Shown here piece by piece: positions 1-6,630 of a DNA stretch of 7,592 nucleotides; within the stretch, counting starts at the first letter, position 1, and each line of letters opens with the position of its first letter. This DNA comes from Deltaproteobacteria bacterium (GTDB taxonomy: Bacteria > Desulfobacterota > Desulfobacteria > Desulfobacterales > ETH-SRB1). The stretch is from NCBI GenBank assembly GCA_030627475.1, contig DAOURZ010000054.1:1-7592 (forward strand), read 5' to 3'. Both the position numbers and the translations under genes were made by a program. The notes below the pieces were generated by a model that made no database searches, was not told the DNA's origin, and saw nothing but the letters and a program-made list of their open reading frames with translations.

Positions 1-762
1 GGTTTCAAGAATGAAAATGTATTATTTATGGTGCAGAAAACATACCATGGAATAAATCTGATTAATGGTAAGTATATTTATAATAAAAATACACCAAAAC
101 GTCTCCATAACCACGGCCAGATGGTTATGCAGCAAACCATGGATAACCAGATTTTCAAGGTTGACAAGAAGGGCGGCAGAACCTTTCTTAAAAGCAATGA
201 ATTCGGAAAAATTCTAAAAGCCATGGATGACAAGATTTCCTATAATATTGAAGACATGAACTATCTTACAGCCTCAATAGATTATGAAAGTCTGGCATTA
301 GCATTAAAAAAGGCTAAAGATGGTTATAGAATGCTAATGGAAATTGTCAGCAATGATTCGAAAAACCCTCAAAAAGGCGGAATGGCGGCTTTTGATACCT
401 TACTTGGAAAAAATGTGATGATTGAAAGTTTTCAACTCAAGGGAATAGAAAATCATGAAATAAAATACATTAACAAGAATGTTAATCATTATCCAAAACC
501 ATATGATTCATGGTTAAGGTTAAAAAAATACGGACTTAACATGCCTGTAGCTATTAAGGATGGCGCTATCTATTTTCAGCCGGTTCAGGGTGACATTAAC
601 TTTCTTGTAACAACCGAATTTTTCAAACGCAAAATATTAAAACCAATAAAATCATGGAAGTCTCCTGCAACAACACCTCTGGCGATTAAATATATGCACA
701 TACAGGATCGGAAGAAAGGTTTTAAGGAATATGCTGAATCCATTACAGGCAACGCATTATGA
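1..762 (+). CDS. Unrecognised basic protein, possibly 5'-partial
   Basis: I do not recognise this protein. The reading frame is open to the left edge of the window. The first in-frame ATG is at 28 (244 residues), but no Shine-Dalgarno-like sequence precedes it, so the real start may lie outside the window. From that ATG the protein is Lys/Asn-rich and clearly basic, has no cysteine, and shows no signal peptide or membrane segment. The N-terminal part has a Tyr/Asn/Lys-rich stretch and a conserved-looking RLHNHGQMVMQQ patch. The middle (about residues 86-135) looks helical and the C-terminal third is again Lys-rich. I see no catalytic motif. Its TGA stop overlaps the ATG of the next gene (ATGA, 759-762), so the two genes are probably translationally coupled and may act together. 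Nucleic-acid binding is possible from the charge but is only a guess. Confidence 0.6.
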   Translation, partial: GFKNENVLFMVQKTYHGINLINGKYIYNKNTPKRLHNHGQMVMQQTMDNQIFKVDKKGGRTFLKSNEFGKILKAMDDKISYNIEDMNYLTASIDYESLALALKKAKDGYRMLMEIVSNDSKNPQKGGMAAFDTLLGKNVMIESFQLKGIENHEIKYINKNVNHYPKPYDSWLRLKKYGLNMPVAIKDGAIYFQPVQGDINFLVTTEFFKRKILKPIKSWKSPATTPLAIKYMHIQDRKKGFKEYAESITGNAL

Positions 763-1010
763 TTATGGCAGATAAAAACAACACAAATATCCCCCAAAAA
801 CCCATAGAAACAGATAGAATATCAATTAGCAATAAGGGTAGTGATAAGCAAAATAACAATTATCTGGATATCAACGAACTTGTTAGAAGTATTCAGCGTG
901 CCGAAAATAACGTTGATTGTTTCCGCAAGGAGGGACATCATAATTGCAATCAAACAGATTGTGCATGGAGAGAGTATTGTATGGAAAAGACAGAGTCCAA
1001 AGTATATTAA
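759..1010 (+). CDS. Small Cys-rich protein with SAP-associated C-terminal motif
   Basis: This 83-residue protein has a polar, Asn/Lys-rich and probably disordered N-terminus (residues 1-34). A helix follows (YLDINELVRSIQRAE, about 35-49), then a compact Cys cluster: C54, C63, C68 and C74, with H60/H61 between them and the signature CAWREYC at 68-74. From memory, the pattern 'LIRSIQRAEGN-CF-C-C-WR-C' recurs in small SAP-domain-associated proteins of Desulfobacterota, where it follows a SAP helix. Here the SAP part is missing or unrecognisable. Four Cys with nearby His could bind zinc or form a small redox or Fe-S site; that is inference. The start at 759 is chosen because it forms an ATGA overlap with the upstream stop. 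A second ATG at 765 is equally possible, and neither has a strong ribosome binding site. The gene is cotranscribed with the upstream gene. Confidence 0.65.
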   Translation: MIMADKNNTNIPQKPIETDRISISNKGSDKQNNNYLDINELVRSIQRAENNVDCFRKEGHHNCNQTDCAWREYCMEKTESKVY

Positions 1011-1019
1011 AATATCTAA

Positions 1020-1078
1020 AGCCCGTCTTGGTGCTATGGCAAAGTCCTGCCTGGTCCGCCCTATCACCGACGAGGGTT
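1020..1078 (+). other. Candidate structured RNA leader
   Basis: The bases can fold into an outer stem made of GGTG 1030-1033 with CACC 1065-1068, GTC 1025-1027 with GAC 1069-1071, and CCC 1022-1024 with GGG 1074-1076. It is extended by G1021/T1077 and A1020/T1078, with two 2-nt bulges (TT 1028-1029, GA 1072-1073). An inner hairpin GGCA 1038-1041 / TGCC 1048-1051 has a 6-nt loop, and about 13 nt of single strand follow. This block is more GC-rich than its surroundings, and a strong ribosome binding site (AAAGGAGG) and ATG follow about 30-45 nt later. No T-run follows the stem, so it is not a simple terminator. I cannot match it to a known riboswitch class. It may be a cis-acting leader or just a chance fold. 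Confidence 0.3.
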
Positions 1079-1110
1079 CGCTAACTTTACTTTTCACTAA
1101 TCATAACCAT

Positions 1111-1118
1111 AAAGGAGG
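1111..1118 (+). promoter_or_regulatory. Strong ribosome binding site for tiny ORF
   Basis: AAAGGAGG is an almost perfect anti-16S match with 5 nt to the ATG at 1124. It is much stronger than the sites of the two genes upstream, so the 12-codon ORF behind it, short as it is, may really be translated or may mark the start of a broken gene. Confidence 0.5.
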
Positions 1119-1123
1119 ATGAT

Positions 1124-1162
1124 ATGAAAGAATTTAAGAAGATTTTAGATCGGCAAGAATGA
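1124..1162 (+). CDS. Tiny ORF (12 aa), possible leader peptide or broken gene start
   Basis: ATG at 1124 starts a 12-residue reading frame (MKEFKKILDRQE) ending in TGA at 1160-1162. It has an excellent ribosome binding site 5 nt upstream and overlaps the ATG of a second tiny ORF by 4 nt (ATGA, 1159-1162). The peptide has no recognisable domain. Two readings are possible. It could be the start of one small protein that a frameshift split from the following frame, since that frame reads F-R-S-A-R-M-T-D-S-E-L-Y across the junction. Alternatively it could be a translated leader peptide belonging to the structured segment at 1020-1078. Confidence 0.3.
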   Translation: MKEFKKILDRQE

Positions 1163-1224
1163 CAGACAGCGAATTATATCTGTTCGAACTCGCCTTTTTA
1201 AAGAATGTTAACTCCGAAAGTTGA
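1159..1224 (+). CDS. Tiny ORF (21 aa), probably the frameshifted continuation
   Basis: This frame encodes a 21-residue peptide, MTDSELYLFELAFLKNVNSES, here given only as described and not as a known protein. Its composition (alternating acidic and hydrophobic, SELYLFELAFL) looks like an amphipathic helix and more like real coding sequence than noise. It starts inside the stop of the preceding 12-codon ORF (ATGA overlap) and stops at 1222-1224, one base before the convergent kinase gene's stop codon. It is either a coupled micro-ORF or the second part of a small gene broken by a single indel near 1150. Confidence 0.25.
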   Translation: MTDSELYLFELAFLKNVNSES

Positions 1225-1225
1225 G

Positions 1226-2425
1226 TTATTCAATAGATATCAAACGCACGTGCAACGGAGTTTCGCCGGGTTCGCTAATCTGCAACTGTGCCTCCCACCC
1301 CAAATAATCCGGAAGGCTGACCCGAACTTCGTATTTCCCAATTGGAATTTCAAGGTTTATGGGGGTATTCCCCTTAAATGAATCGTCTAAAAAAACCTGA
1401 GCTCCTGAGGGTGAACTGGTCACAATTAGAATTGCATCTACAGATTTGTTTGCCTCAATACGGGTTGATAGTGATGACGCCTGCTTTTTATTATGTACTC
1501 CAAAAAAATAGATTATCCCTACAAGAACAATTGCCGCCATTAGACCCATAATTAAAACAGATGCCACAGGCTTTTTTGAGGGGCTTATCGGTTTTTCGGG
1601 CAACAAGAGAGATTCTTTTACCTGAAGACAGGTTTTAAGGGCATCTTCCATCTCCTTACTGGTTTGAAAACGTTCATCCGGATTTTTAGACAGGGCTTTC
1701 ATTATTAGGTCAGAGAGAGGCTGGGGGATGGAATCGTCGATTTTTAATGGAGCCACGGGGATATCATCTGTAATGGCCCTGAAGATAGCAGTAAAATGAT
1801 CTCCTTTAAACGGTTTACGCCCCACAATCAATTCATAAAGGATCACTCCGAGAGAAAACAGATCGGATCGCCCATCAATTTTTTTTCCCATCACCTGCTC
1901 CGGTGACATGTAAAAAGGTGTTCCCAGGATTACTCCTGTCTGAGTTTGTTGAGCTGCATTTGAATCTTCTGCACGGGCAATCCCGAAATCGGTAAGTTTG
2001 ACATCACCTTCATTTGTCAAAATAATATTTGATGGTTTAATATCCCTGTGAACAATCCCCTTTTCATGAGCATAACCAAGGGCATTTGCAACCTGTAACG
2101 CAATATCAATGATTTGCCCGACGCTCAATCTTCCACTACGAATCACTTCATTAAAAGGTTGCCCCTGAAGATATTCCATGGTGATATAGATAGTTCCATG
2201 GTCTCGCCCAACATCATATACTGTAACGATATTTGGATGAGAAAGTCGACCGATGAATTTTGCCTCTTTAAAAAACCTTAACACAAAATCTTCGCTGACT
2301 ACTCTGTCCGCCCGTAACACCTTTAAAGCAACAGATCTATCAATCTGAGGGTCGTGAGCATGGTAAACCACACCCATTCCGCCTTTGCCTATTTTTTTTA
2401 TAATTTCATATCGTCCGTATTGCAT
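1226..2425 (-). CDS. Membrane-anchored Ser/Thr protein kinase with C-terminal PEGA domain
   Basis: This is a complete 399-residue PknB-type (Hanks) kinase that transfers phosphate from ATP to Ser/Thr of unknown targets. The kinase domain spans about residues 5-265. It has the Gly-rich loop GKGGMG (13-18), the ATP-anchoring lysine in VALKVL (K35), the helix-C glutamate E54, the catalytic loop HRDIKPSN (126-133, D128), the metal-binding DFG (146-148), and the P+1 region GTPFYMSPEQ (168-177). D188 and R252 follow. HRD with arginine marks an RD kinase, likely activated by phosphorylation in the Thr/Gln-rich activation loop (about 155-167). A Pro/Lys linker leads to one transmembrane helix (about 289-309), so the kinase faces the cytoplasm and a PEGA domain (about 331-398, with SSPSGAQVFLDD) lies outside. 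PEGA domains are often found near cell-surface proteins. No PP2C phosphatase or FHA gene is near. The upstream ribosome site is weak (GGA). The gene sits downstream of a broken restriction operon with no evident functional link. Confidence 0.95.
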   Translation of the reverse strand: MQYGRYEIIKKIGKGGMGVVYHAHDPQIDRSVALKVLRADRVVSEDFVLRFFKEAKFIGRLSHPNIVTVYDVGRDHGTIYITMEYLQGQPFNEVIRSGRLSVGQIIDIALQVANALGYAHEKGIVHRDIKPSNIILTNEGDVKLTDFGIARAEDSNAAQQTQTGVILGTPFYMSPEQVMGKKIDGRSDLFSLGVILYELIVGRKPFKGDHFTAIFRAITDDIPVAPLKIDDSIPQPLSDLIMKALSKNPDERFQTSKEMEDALKTCLQVKESLLLPEKPISPSKKPVASVLIMGLMAAIVLVGIIYFFGVHNKKQASSLSTRIEANKSVDAILIVTSSPSGAQVFLDDSFKGNTPINLEIPIGKYEVRVSLPDYLGWEAQLQISEPGETPLHVRLISIE

Positions 2426-2439
2426 GGATAAATTCCAAA

Positions 2440-2468
2440 AATATTGAAAGATTTCGATATCCCATCAA
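2440..2468 (-). promoter_or_regulatory. Possible sigma70-type promoter for the kinase
   Basis: On the minus strand TTGATG (2463-2468) and AATATT (2440-2445) are separated by 17 bp, each matching its consensus at 4 of 6 positions. It would give a very short leader before the ATG at 2425. The sequence is AT-rich, so a chance match is quite possible. It is the only spaced pair I saw in the 58-bp gap after the truncated peptidase gene. Confidence 0.22.
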
Positions 2469-2483
2469 TTTTTGTGCTTGCTT

Positions 2484-2660
2484 TTAAATTTTCTTTTCAA
2501 TCAAGGAAATGTCAGAATCCAGCGGAGCTTTGACAACTACAGTACTATCCGGATGAACAGCGATCTCCAAAGATCTTCTGTCTGTAAAAAAGAGGCTGTA
2601 GTCAATGGTTCTTTGGCCGTAAGAAAAAGACCGTTTATCCATACTCGTTGCTTCAATCAT
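2484..2660 (-). pseudogene. Truncated YgjP/DUF45 (M48-type) metallopeptidase
   Basis: This 58-residue frame starts with the ATG at 2658-2660. That ATG overlaps the hsdR stop (ATGA, 2657-2660) and has AGGAG 7 nt upstream. The protein resembles only the N-terminal beta-rich part of YgjP-like (DUF45) metallopeptidases: a YGQRTIDYSL strand, a RRSLEIAVHPDSTVVVKAP strand pair, and the beginning of the helix DSDISLIEKKI. Family members are usually over 200 residues and carry a HExxH zinc site, which is absent here because the frame ends at a TAA (2484-2486). Past the stop the same frame reads K-Q-A-Q-K-L-M, which resembles the expected next helix, so a nonsense change plus deletion is likely. Within about 58 bp the kinase gene begins. 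From family knowledge, these peptidase genes often close type I restriction operons directly after hsdR, which fits the 4-nt overlap. Confidence 0.6.
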
Positions 2661-5600
2661 TTGCAACTCCTGTGTTTTGCTACTTGCAGCGCCTTTTCTA
2701 TTATCCCATCCATTTGATCCAATGACAGTTCAATGCTTTTTCCTGCTTTCAACTCATCATATAAATAATCATCTATTTCATTAACTGCTTGCTTCTGTGC
2801 ATCTTCATCATTCCAAAAATGTACCTTTTGATGAGACTCCAGAATATTGTGGATAGCAATTGCTGTATCAGCAGCAATGCTTTGTAGGGGCAGTGCCTCT
2901 GTGCCTGCCCCATATGCCCGTTTAAAAAATGGTTTTAATATACCATGGTATGCCATAGCATCTTCATTTCCGGCAAGCTTTTCAGGAACCTCGTCATGAA
3001 CTTTTCCAACAACCTTATCCCGGATATCTACAACCTTTCCAAGATAGTCTAAATCCGATATTCTTTTTGCCCTGAAATCTTCGATTACCTGCTGGATAAG
3101 TATTGAAAAATTTTTATAAAATGCAGGATCTTCACCCATTTTTTCTGTAATTACTTTTTTGGTGGCATGCGCAATAGTATCAGCTTTTGAAGCAGTGGTT
3201 TTTTTTGTCTGGTAGACCCCTTGCTCCTCCTTGACCTGATCAAACATTTTATCGTCGAAGATGTTAACAGGATAGTTAAGCTGTATTACTTCATTCGCCT
3301 GAATGTGCGTATCTAAAAGCTTTTTGATCCTCGGTTCGTAATCCTTGTAATTAATGGCTTCAGCATAGCGAAGTTTTACGGAAGCCTTCAGTAAGTGGAA
3401 TTTGCGCAAATCAGCTTTATATCTGAATAACATTTTATCATCGGTTTCAAACAAAAAACGGTCTGATGAAAAAACAATTGCAAGAGTTTTGCTGTATTCT
3501 GACAGACGCCCGTAAAATTCTTCTCGAAGTTCATCATCAGCAAGAAGGACCTCATAAGCCTCTTCATCATAAGAATATTTGACTGATTTAAAAATATCCC
3601 ACAGGTCTGAATAGCGTTGAGGCAGTTTATCTATTTCACTCTTTATCGAAGCAATGGTTCCGACAAGATCCGATTCATCAAATCCCTCAAACGCACTGTA
3701 CATGGTCAGGGCCTTATCCAGCTCTTCCAGAACACTTACATAATCAACAACAAAACCAAATTCCTTTCCTTCATAAAGTCGGTTAACCCGTGCAATAGCT
3801 TGCAGCAAGGTGTGCTCCCTTAAAATCCTGCACAAGTACAGCACTGTATTTCTGGGGGCATCAAATCCGGTTAGAAGTTTGTCTACCACGATCAATATTT
3901 CCGGTTCGCTGCCATGCTTGAACTGATTGATAAGTTGCCTGGTGTATTCTTTCTCACTGCCATAGCGTTTCATCATTTTTTGCCAGAATTTCACAACTTC
4001 ATCAGTTGTTTCATCATCAATTTCGTTGTAGCCTTCCCGCATATCCGGCGGAGAAATAACAACTTCTGAAGATACAATGCCTATCTCGTTTAAATATGAA
4101 TTGTATTTCAGGGCTGCAGCTTTGCTTGGGGCTACAAGTTGAGCTTTGAAACCGGTTCCCTGCCAGTTGGAACTATAATGTTCACTGATATCAAAGGCTC
4201 TCATATAGATAACCTGATCGGTTTTATTCAGCATTTCTGCACGAGCATATTTGTGTTTCAGGTCAGCTTGCTGCTCTTTTGTAAGCCCCTGGGTAAGGCG
4301 TTCAAACCACAAATCAACCGCTTTTTTGTTCTGGGTCATTTCAACATGACGCCCTTCATAAAGAAGAGGAACTACCGCGCCGTCTTCAACAGCCTGTGTA
4401 ATAGAATAATGGGGCTCAACCAATTCACCAAATTTAGCAAAGCTATTTTTTTCCTTTTTTAGCAAAGGAGTTCCTGTAAATCCCAAATAGCACGCACACG
4501 GGAACAGTTGTCTCATCCGGGCTGAAAATGATCCAAACTGGGTACGATGGCTCTCATCCACCAGAATGAAAATGTCAGGTGATTCGCACCTGTATTTCTT
4601 TACAGCAAAAGCCTTGTCAAATTTATGAATCAGTGTGGTAATGATTCCGGATTGTTTTTCAGCGACCAATTCCAGAAGATTTCTTCCCGAAGTAGCTCGA
4701 TTGGCTTCAAGGCCACATGCAGCAAAGGTGTTGCCAAGCTGCTTATCCAGATCGTCTCTGTCCGTTACAAGAACGATACGAGGATTTATGATCTCAGTGT
4801 CCAGAGCAAGGCTCCTTGCCAACATGACCATTGTCAGGGATTTGCCGGAACCTTGTGTGTGCCATATAATGCCACCCTTGCGTGAACCATTGCTATCAAA
4901 GTGTTTCACACGATTAAGCGTTGATTTGATAACAAAATACTGCTGATAACGGGCGATTTTTTTGATTCCACCGTCAAACACAGTAAACTTCCATACCAAT
5001 TCCAACAGCCTGTCCGGGCGACAGAGAGCATATAACGACTCATCCTGCGCCGTTATCAATTGAGAATGGATAGTTGATAATTGACAATGAAAGATGGCTT
5101 CAATTTTTTTCCTAATATCTTCGGACAATGGTTTGTTTTTTATCTCTAATAATTTCCCGTTATCCATTATCCATTGTCCATTATCCCGCTCTTTCCAGAT
5201 ACCCCAGAATTTTGCAGCACTTCCAGTAGTCGCATACATGGCGCTGTTCTTATTAACGGCGAGCACCAGTTGCGTATAAATAAACAGCTTTGGAATATAA
5301 TCATCATTCTGATTTCTTATGGATTGCGAAACAGCCTGTTCAACTTCAACCTGAGGAGCTTTACACTCAATAACACAAAAAGGAATACCGTTGACAAACA
5401 ATACAATATCCGGACGGGCTGTTTCCGTGCTTCTTGATCGCTTGACACTGTATTCAACGGTTACATGAAAACGATTTCGCTGCGGATTGCGCCAGTCAAT
5501 ATAATTAAGATTAAAGCTCCTGGAATTACCCTCAATGGTCTGCTCTAATGCAGTTCCCAGAGTTAACAGATCATACACCGCCTCATTTGTTTTAAGCAGT

Positions 5601-5863
5601 CCATCATATTTGATATTTTTAAGTTTCCGGATAGCGGTCTGCACATTTTCTTCACTAAAAAGATACTCATTCCCTTTGTATCTGATACGGTTAATCTCTT
5701 TCAGTTGAGAGCGCAGAATGTTTTCCAGAAGCACACTTGAAGTTCTTTCCTGACGCTCATACAGCGCTTCCGCGGGGGCAATGTATTCAAATCCAAGGTT
5801 TATCAACAGATGTAAAGCCGGTATCTGCGAAAGGCGTTTCTCGTTGGTTTCAAAGTTGGTCAT
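2657..5863 (-). CDS. hsdR: Type I restriction enzyme, R (endonuclease/translocase) subunit
   Basis: This 1068-residue HsdR is the ATP-driven motor and nuclease of a type I restriction complex. It works only when assembled with HsdM and HsdS, neither of which is in the window. Domains: an N-terminal PD-(D/E)xK nuclease with D152 (RPDIVLF) and E166/K168 (IECK), then SxxxRNQ near 179-185. RecA-like motor motifs follow: Walker A HTQGSGKS (335-342), DESH (436-439), FTGTP (462-466), LLTGFDAP (663-670) and QAIARVNR (688-695). The C-terminal helical domain (about 800-1060) resembles the family's complex-assembly region. All key residues are present, so the protein looks intact. The gene starts 4 nt after the fic stop, with only a weak GGGA ribosome site, which suggests coupling. 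Its stop overlaps the truncated peptidase ATG. Two loops, residues 226-235 and 259-271, are encoded by heptanucleotide repeats, and residues 985-993 by a palindrome. The frame is kept in each case. Confidence 0.96.
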   Translation of the reverse strand: MTNFETNEKRLSQIPALHLLINLGFEYIAPAEALYERQERTSSVLLENILRSQLKEINRIRYKGNEYLFSEENVQTAIRKLKNIKYDGLLKTNEAVYDLLTLGTALEQTIEGNSRSFNLNYIDWRNPQRNRFHVTVEYSVKRSRSTETARPDIVLFVNGIPFCVIECKAPQVEVEQAVSQSIRNQNDDYIPKLFIYTQLVLAVNKNSAMYATTGSAAKFWGIWKERDNGQWIMDNGKLLEIKNKPLSEDIRKKIEAIFHCQLSTIHSQLITAQDESLYALCRPDRLLELVWKFTVFDGGIKKIARYQQYFVIKSTLNRVKHFDSNGSRKGGIIWHTQGSGKSLTMVMLARSLALDTEIINPRIVLVTDRDDLDKQLGNTFAACGLEANRATSGRNLLELVAEKQSGIITTLIHKFDKAFAVKKYRCESPDIFILVDESHRTQFGSFSARMRQLFPCACYLGFTGTPLLKKEKNSFAKFGELVEPHYSITQAVEDGAVVPLLYEGRHVEMTQNKKAVDLWFERLTQGLTKEQQADLKHKYARAEMLNKTDQVIYMRAFDISEHYSSNWQGTGFKAQLVAPSKAAALKYNSYLNEIGIVSSEVVISPPDMREGYNEIDDETTDEVVKFWQKMMKRYGSEKEYTRQLINQFKHGSEPEILIVVDKLLTGFDAPRNTVLYLCRILREHTLLQAIARVNRLYEGKEFGFVVDYVSVLEELDKALTMYSAFEGFDESDLVGTIASIKSEIDKLPQRYSDLWDIFKSVKYSYDEEAYEVLLADDELREEFYGRLSEYSKTLAIVFSSDRFLFETDDKMLFRYKADLRKFHLLKASVKLRYAEAINYKDYEPRIKKLLDTHIQANEVIQLNYPVNIFDDKMFDQVKEEQGVYQTKKTTASKADTIAHATKKVITEKMGEDPAFYKNFSILIQQVIEDFRAKRISDLDYLGKVVDIRDKVVGKVHDEVPEKLAGNEDAMAYHGILKPFFKRAYGAGTEALPLQSIAADTAIAIHNILESHQKVHFWNDEDAQKQAVNEIDDYLYDELKAGKSIELSLDQMDGIIEKALQVAKHRSCK
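2887..2911. repeat. GGGGCAG...CTGCCCC palindrome inside hsdR
   Basis: GGGGCAG (2887-2893) and CTGCCCC (2905-2911) form a perfect 7-bp stem around an 11-nt loop, preceded on the plus strand by TTTGTA. It is far more GC-rich than the rest of hsdR. From memory, sequences of the form 'TGTAGGGGCAGGC...GCCTGCCCC' are dispersed intergenic palindromes in several environmental bacterial genomes. Here it lies inside the coding region and is read in frame as residues 985-993 (GAGTEALPL), a loop between two conserved C-terminal segments. Confidence 0.55.
5054..5088 (-). repeat. Degenerate ATTRTCA heptamer array in hsdR (5 units)
   Basis: Read on the minus strand, five consecutive 7-mers follow each other: ATTGTCA, ATTATCA, ACTATCC, ATTCTCA and ATTGATA. 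They encode residues 259-270 of HsdR (HCQLSTIHSQLI region). The consensus matches that of the second array at 5159-5186 but in the opposite orientation. The plus-strand GATAATTGACAATG at 5076-5089 pairs with CATTGTCCATTATC at 5172-5185 with one mismatch. Confidence 0.7.
5159..5186 (+). repeat. ATTRTCC heptamer array in hsdR (4 units)
   Basis: On the plus strand four consecutive 7-mers are present: GTTATCC, ATTATCC, ATTGTCC and ATTATCC. Because three units equal seven codons, the peptide repeats with a period of seven (WIMDNG in HsdR, residues 226-235). It is the inverted counterpart of the array at 5054-5088, with about 70 bp of ordinary hsdR sequence between the two. Confidence 0.75.
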
Positions 5864-5867
5864 GGTT

Positions 5868-6617
5868 TTATCCCAATTTTCTTACGAGTTTTTCCATGCT
5901 GTCATAAACATACTCTGTGATAAGTACCATGAAATCTGTTTTATCTTGATTCAGATTGCATTTTTCCAGGGCATTGTAATAAGCGAGTCTGTTTTCTGTG
6001 TCTCCGGAGATATTGGCAATGGTGTAGCCGTTTTGTAAAAGAATTAGATTCATCAAAAGCCTGGCGGTTCTGCCGTTTCCATCTATAAAAGGATGAATAG
6101 TGGCAATTCGCTCATGGATTTCAGCCGCGAAGATAACCGGATGTAACTTTTCAGATTCTTCTTGAATCCGGAAATTCAGATCCTCCATCAGTTTCGGAAC
6201 TTGCCATGGTTGAGGAGGTTCATGTCGGCTTCCTGAAATTGCAACGGGAACACTGCGATATTTTCCTGCATTTTCTCTATCAATACCTCGCAAGACAAGA
6301 GAGTGAATATCTTTGATTATGTTTTCATTTAAGATACTGTTCGCTGTTGCAAGCTCTTTTATGAAAGCGATAGCCTCGTAGTGGTTGATCGCCTCAAGAT
6401 GCTCACGCATTGACTTTCCGCCGATGGTCAGCCCCTTATTAATAACAAGATCTGTTTCCCGTAAAGTCAGGGTATTACCTTCGATACGGTTACTGCTGTA
6501 TGTGTATTCGATATCTATGGCCTGAAGTATAGTTTTGTTAAGCAAAGGGCGAGAGGCATCCAGTTTTTGTTTTAATTTGTCTATTCGGGTGAGTAGGTAT
6601 TCTATTCTGCTATTCAT
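5868..6617 (-). CDS. Fic-domain AMP-transferase-type protein (class II)
   Basis: This 249-residue Fic protein probably transfers AMP or another nucleotide-derived group to a hydroxyl side chain of a target protein. The Fic core motif HPFIDGNGR is at residues 175-183, with catalytic H175. An autoinhibitory motif of the (S/T)xxxE(G/N) type is present as SNRIEG at 42-47 (E46), N-terminal to the core, so this is a class II Fic that keeps itself off until E46 is displaced. A flap region (NAGKYRSVPVAISGSRHEPP) lies between. The start is the ATG at 6615-6617, because AGGAGAGG lies just upstream. A longer frame opens at 6665 but overlaps immA and has no such site. The gene begins 10 nt after the immA stop and ends 4 nt before hsdR. 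Fic genes are known passengers of type I restriction operons, where their target is mostly unknown. Confidence 0.93.
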   Translation of the reverse strand: MNSRIEYLLTRIDKLKQKLDASRPLLNKTILQAIDIEYTYSSNRIEGNTLTLRETDLVINKGLTIGGKSMREHLEAINHYEAIAFIKELATANSILNENIIKDIHSLVLRGIDRENAGKYRSVPVAISGSRHEPPQPWQVPKLMEDLNFRIQEESEKLHPVIFAAEIHERIATIHPFIDGNGRTARLLMNLILLQNGYTIANISGDTENRLAYYNALEKCNLNQDKTDFMVLITEYVYDSMEKLVRKLG

Positions 6618-6620
6618 ATA

Positions 6621-6630
6621 TCCTCTCCTA
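6621..6630 (-). promoter_or_regulatory. Ribosome binding site deciding the fic start
   Basis: The minus strand reads TAGGAGAGGA here, 3-4 nt before the ATG at 6615-6617. The site includes the TAG stop of immA (6628-6630), so ribosomes finishing immA would be placed directly over the fic start. Confidence 0.7.

Noticed and set aside
1036..1080. Resemblance to a GEMM cyclic-di-GMP riboswitch (GCAAAG... and ...GGGTT pieces)
   Set aside because: The first half of the GEMM consensus (GGGCAAACC, tetraloop) is absent upstream and the pairing found here is different.
841..1122. Open frame of 93 codons on the plus strand
   Set aside because: It overlaps the better supported Cys-rich gene in another frame, has no ribosome site and an implausible, Ile-rich composition.
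1208..1222. Terminator hairpin between convergent genes (AACT...AGTT)
   Set aside because: The stem is only 4 bp and no T-run follows on either strand.
4139..4946. Several plus-strand open frames of 80-107 codons opposite hsdR
   Set aside because: They lie antisense to the conserved motor domain of hsdR, have no ribosome sites and no recognisable motifs, so they are shadows.
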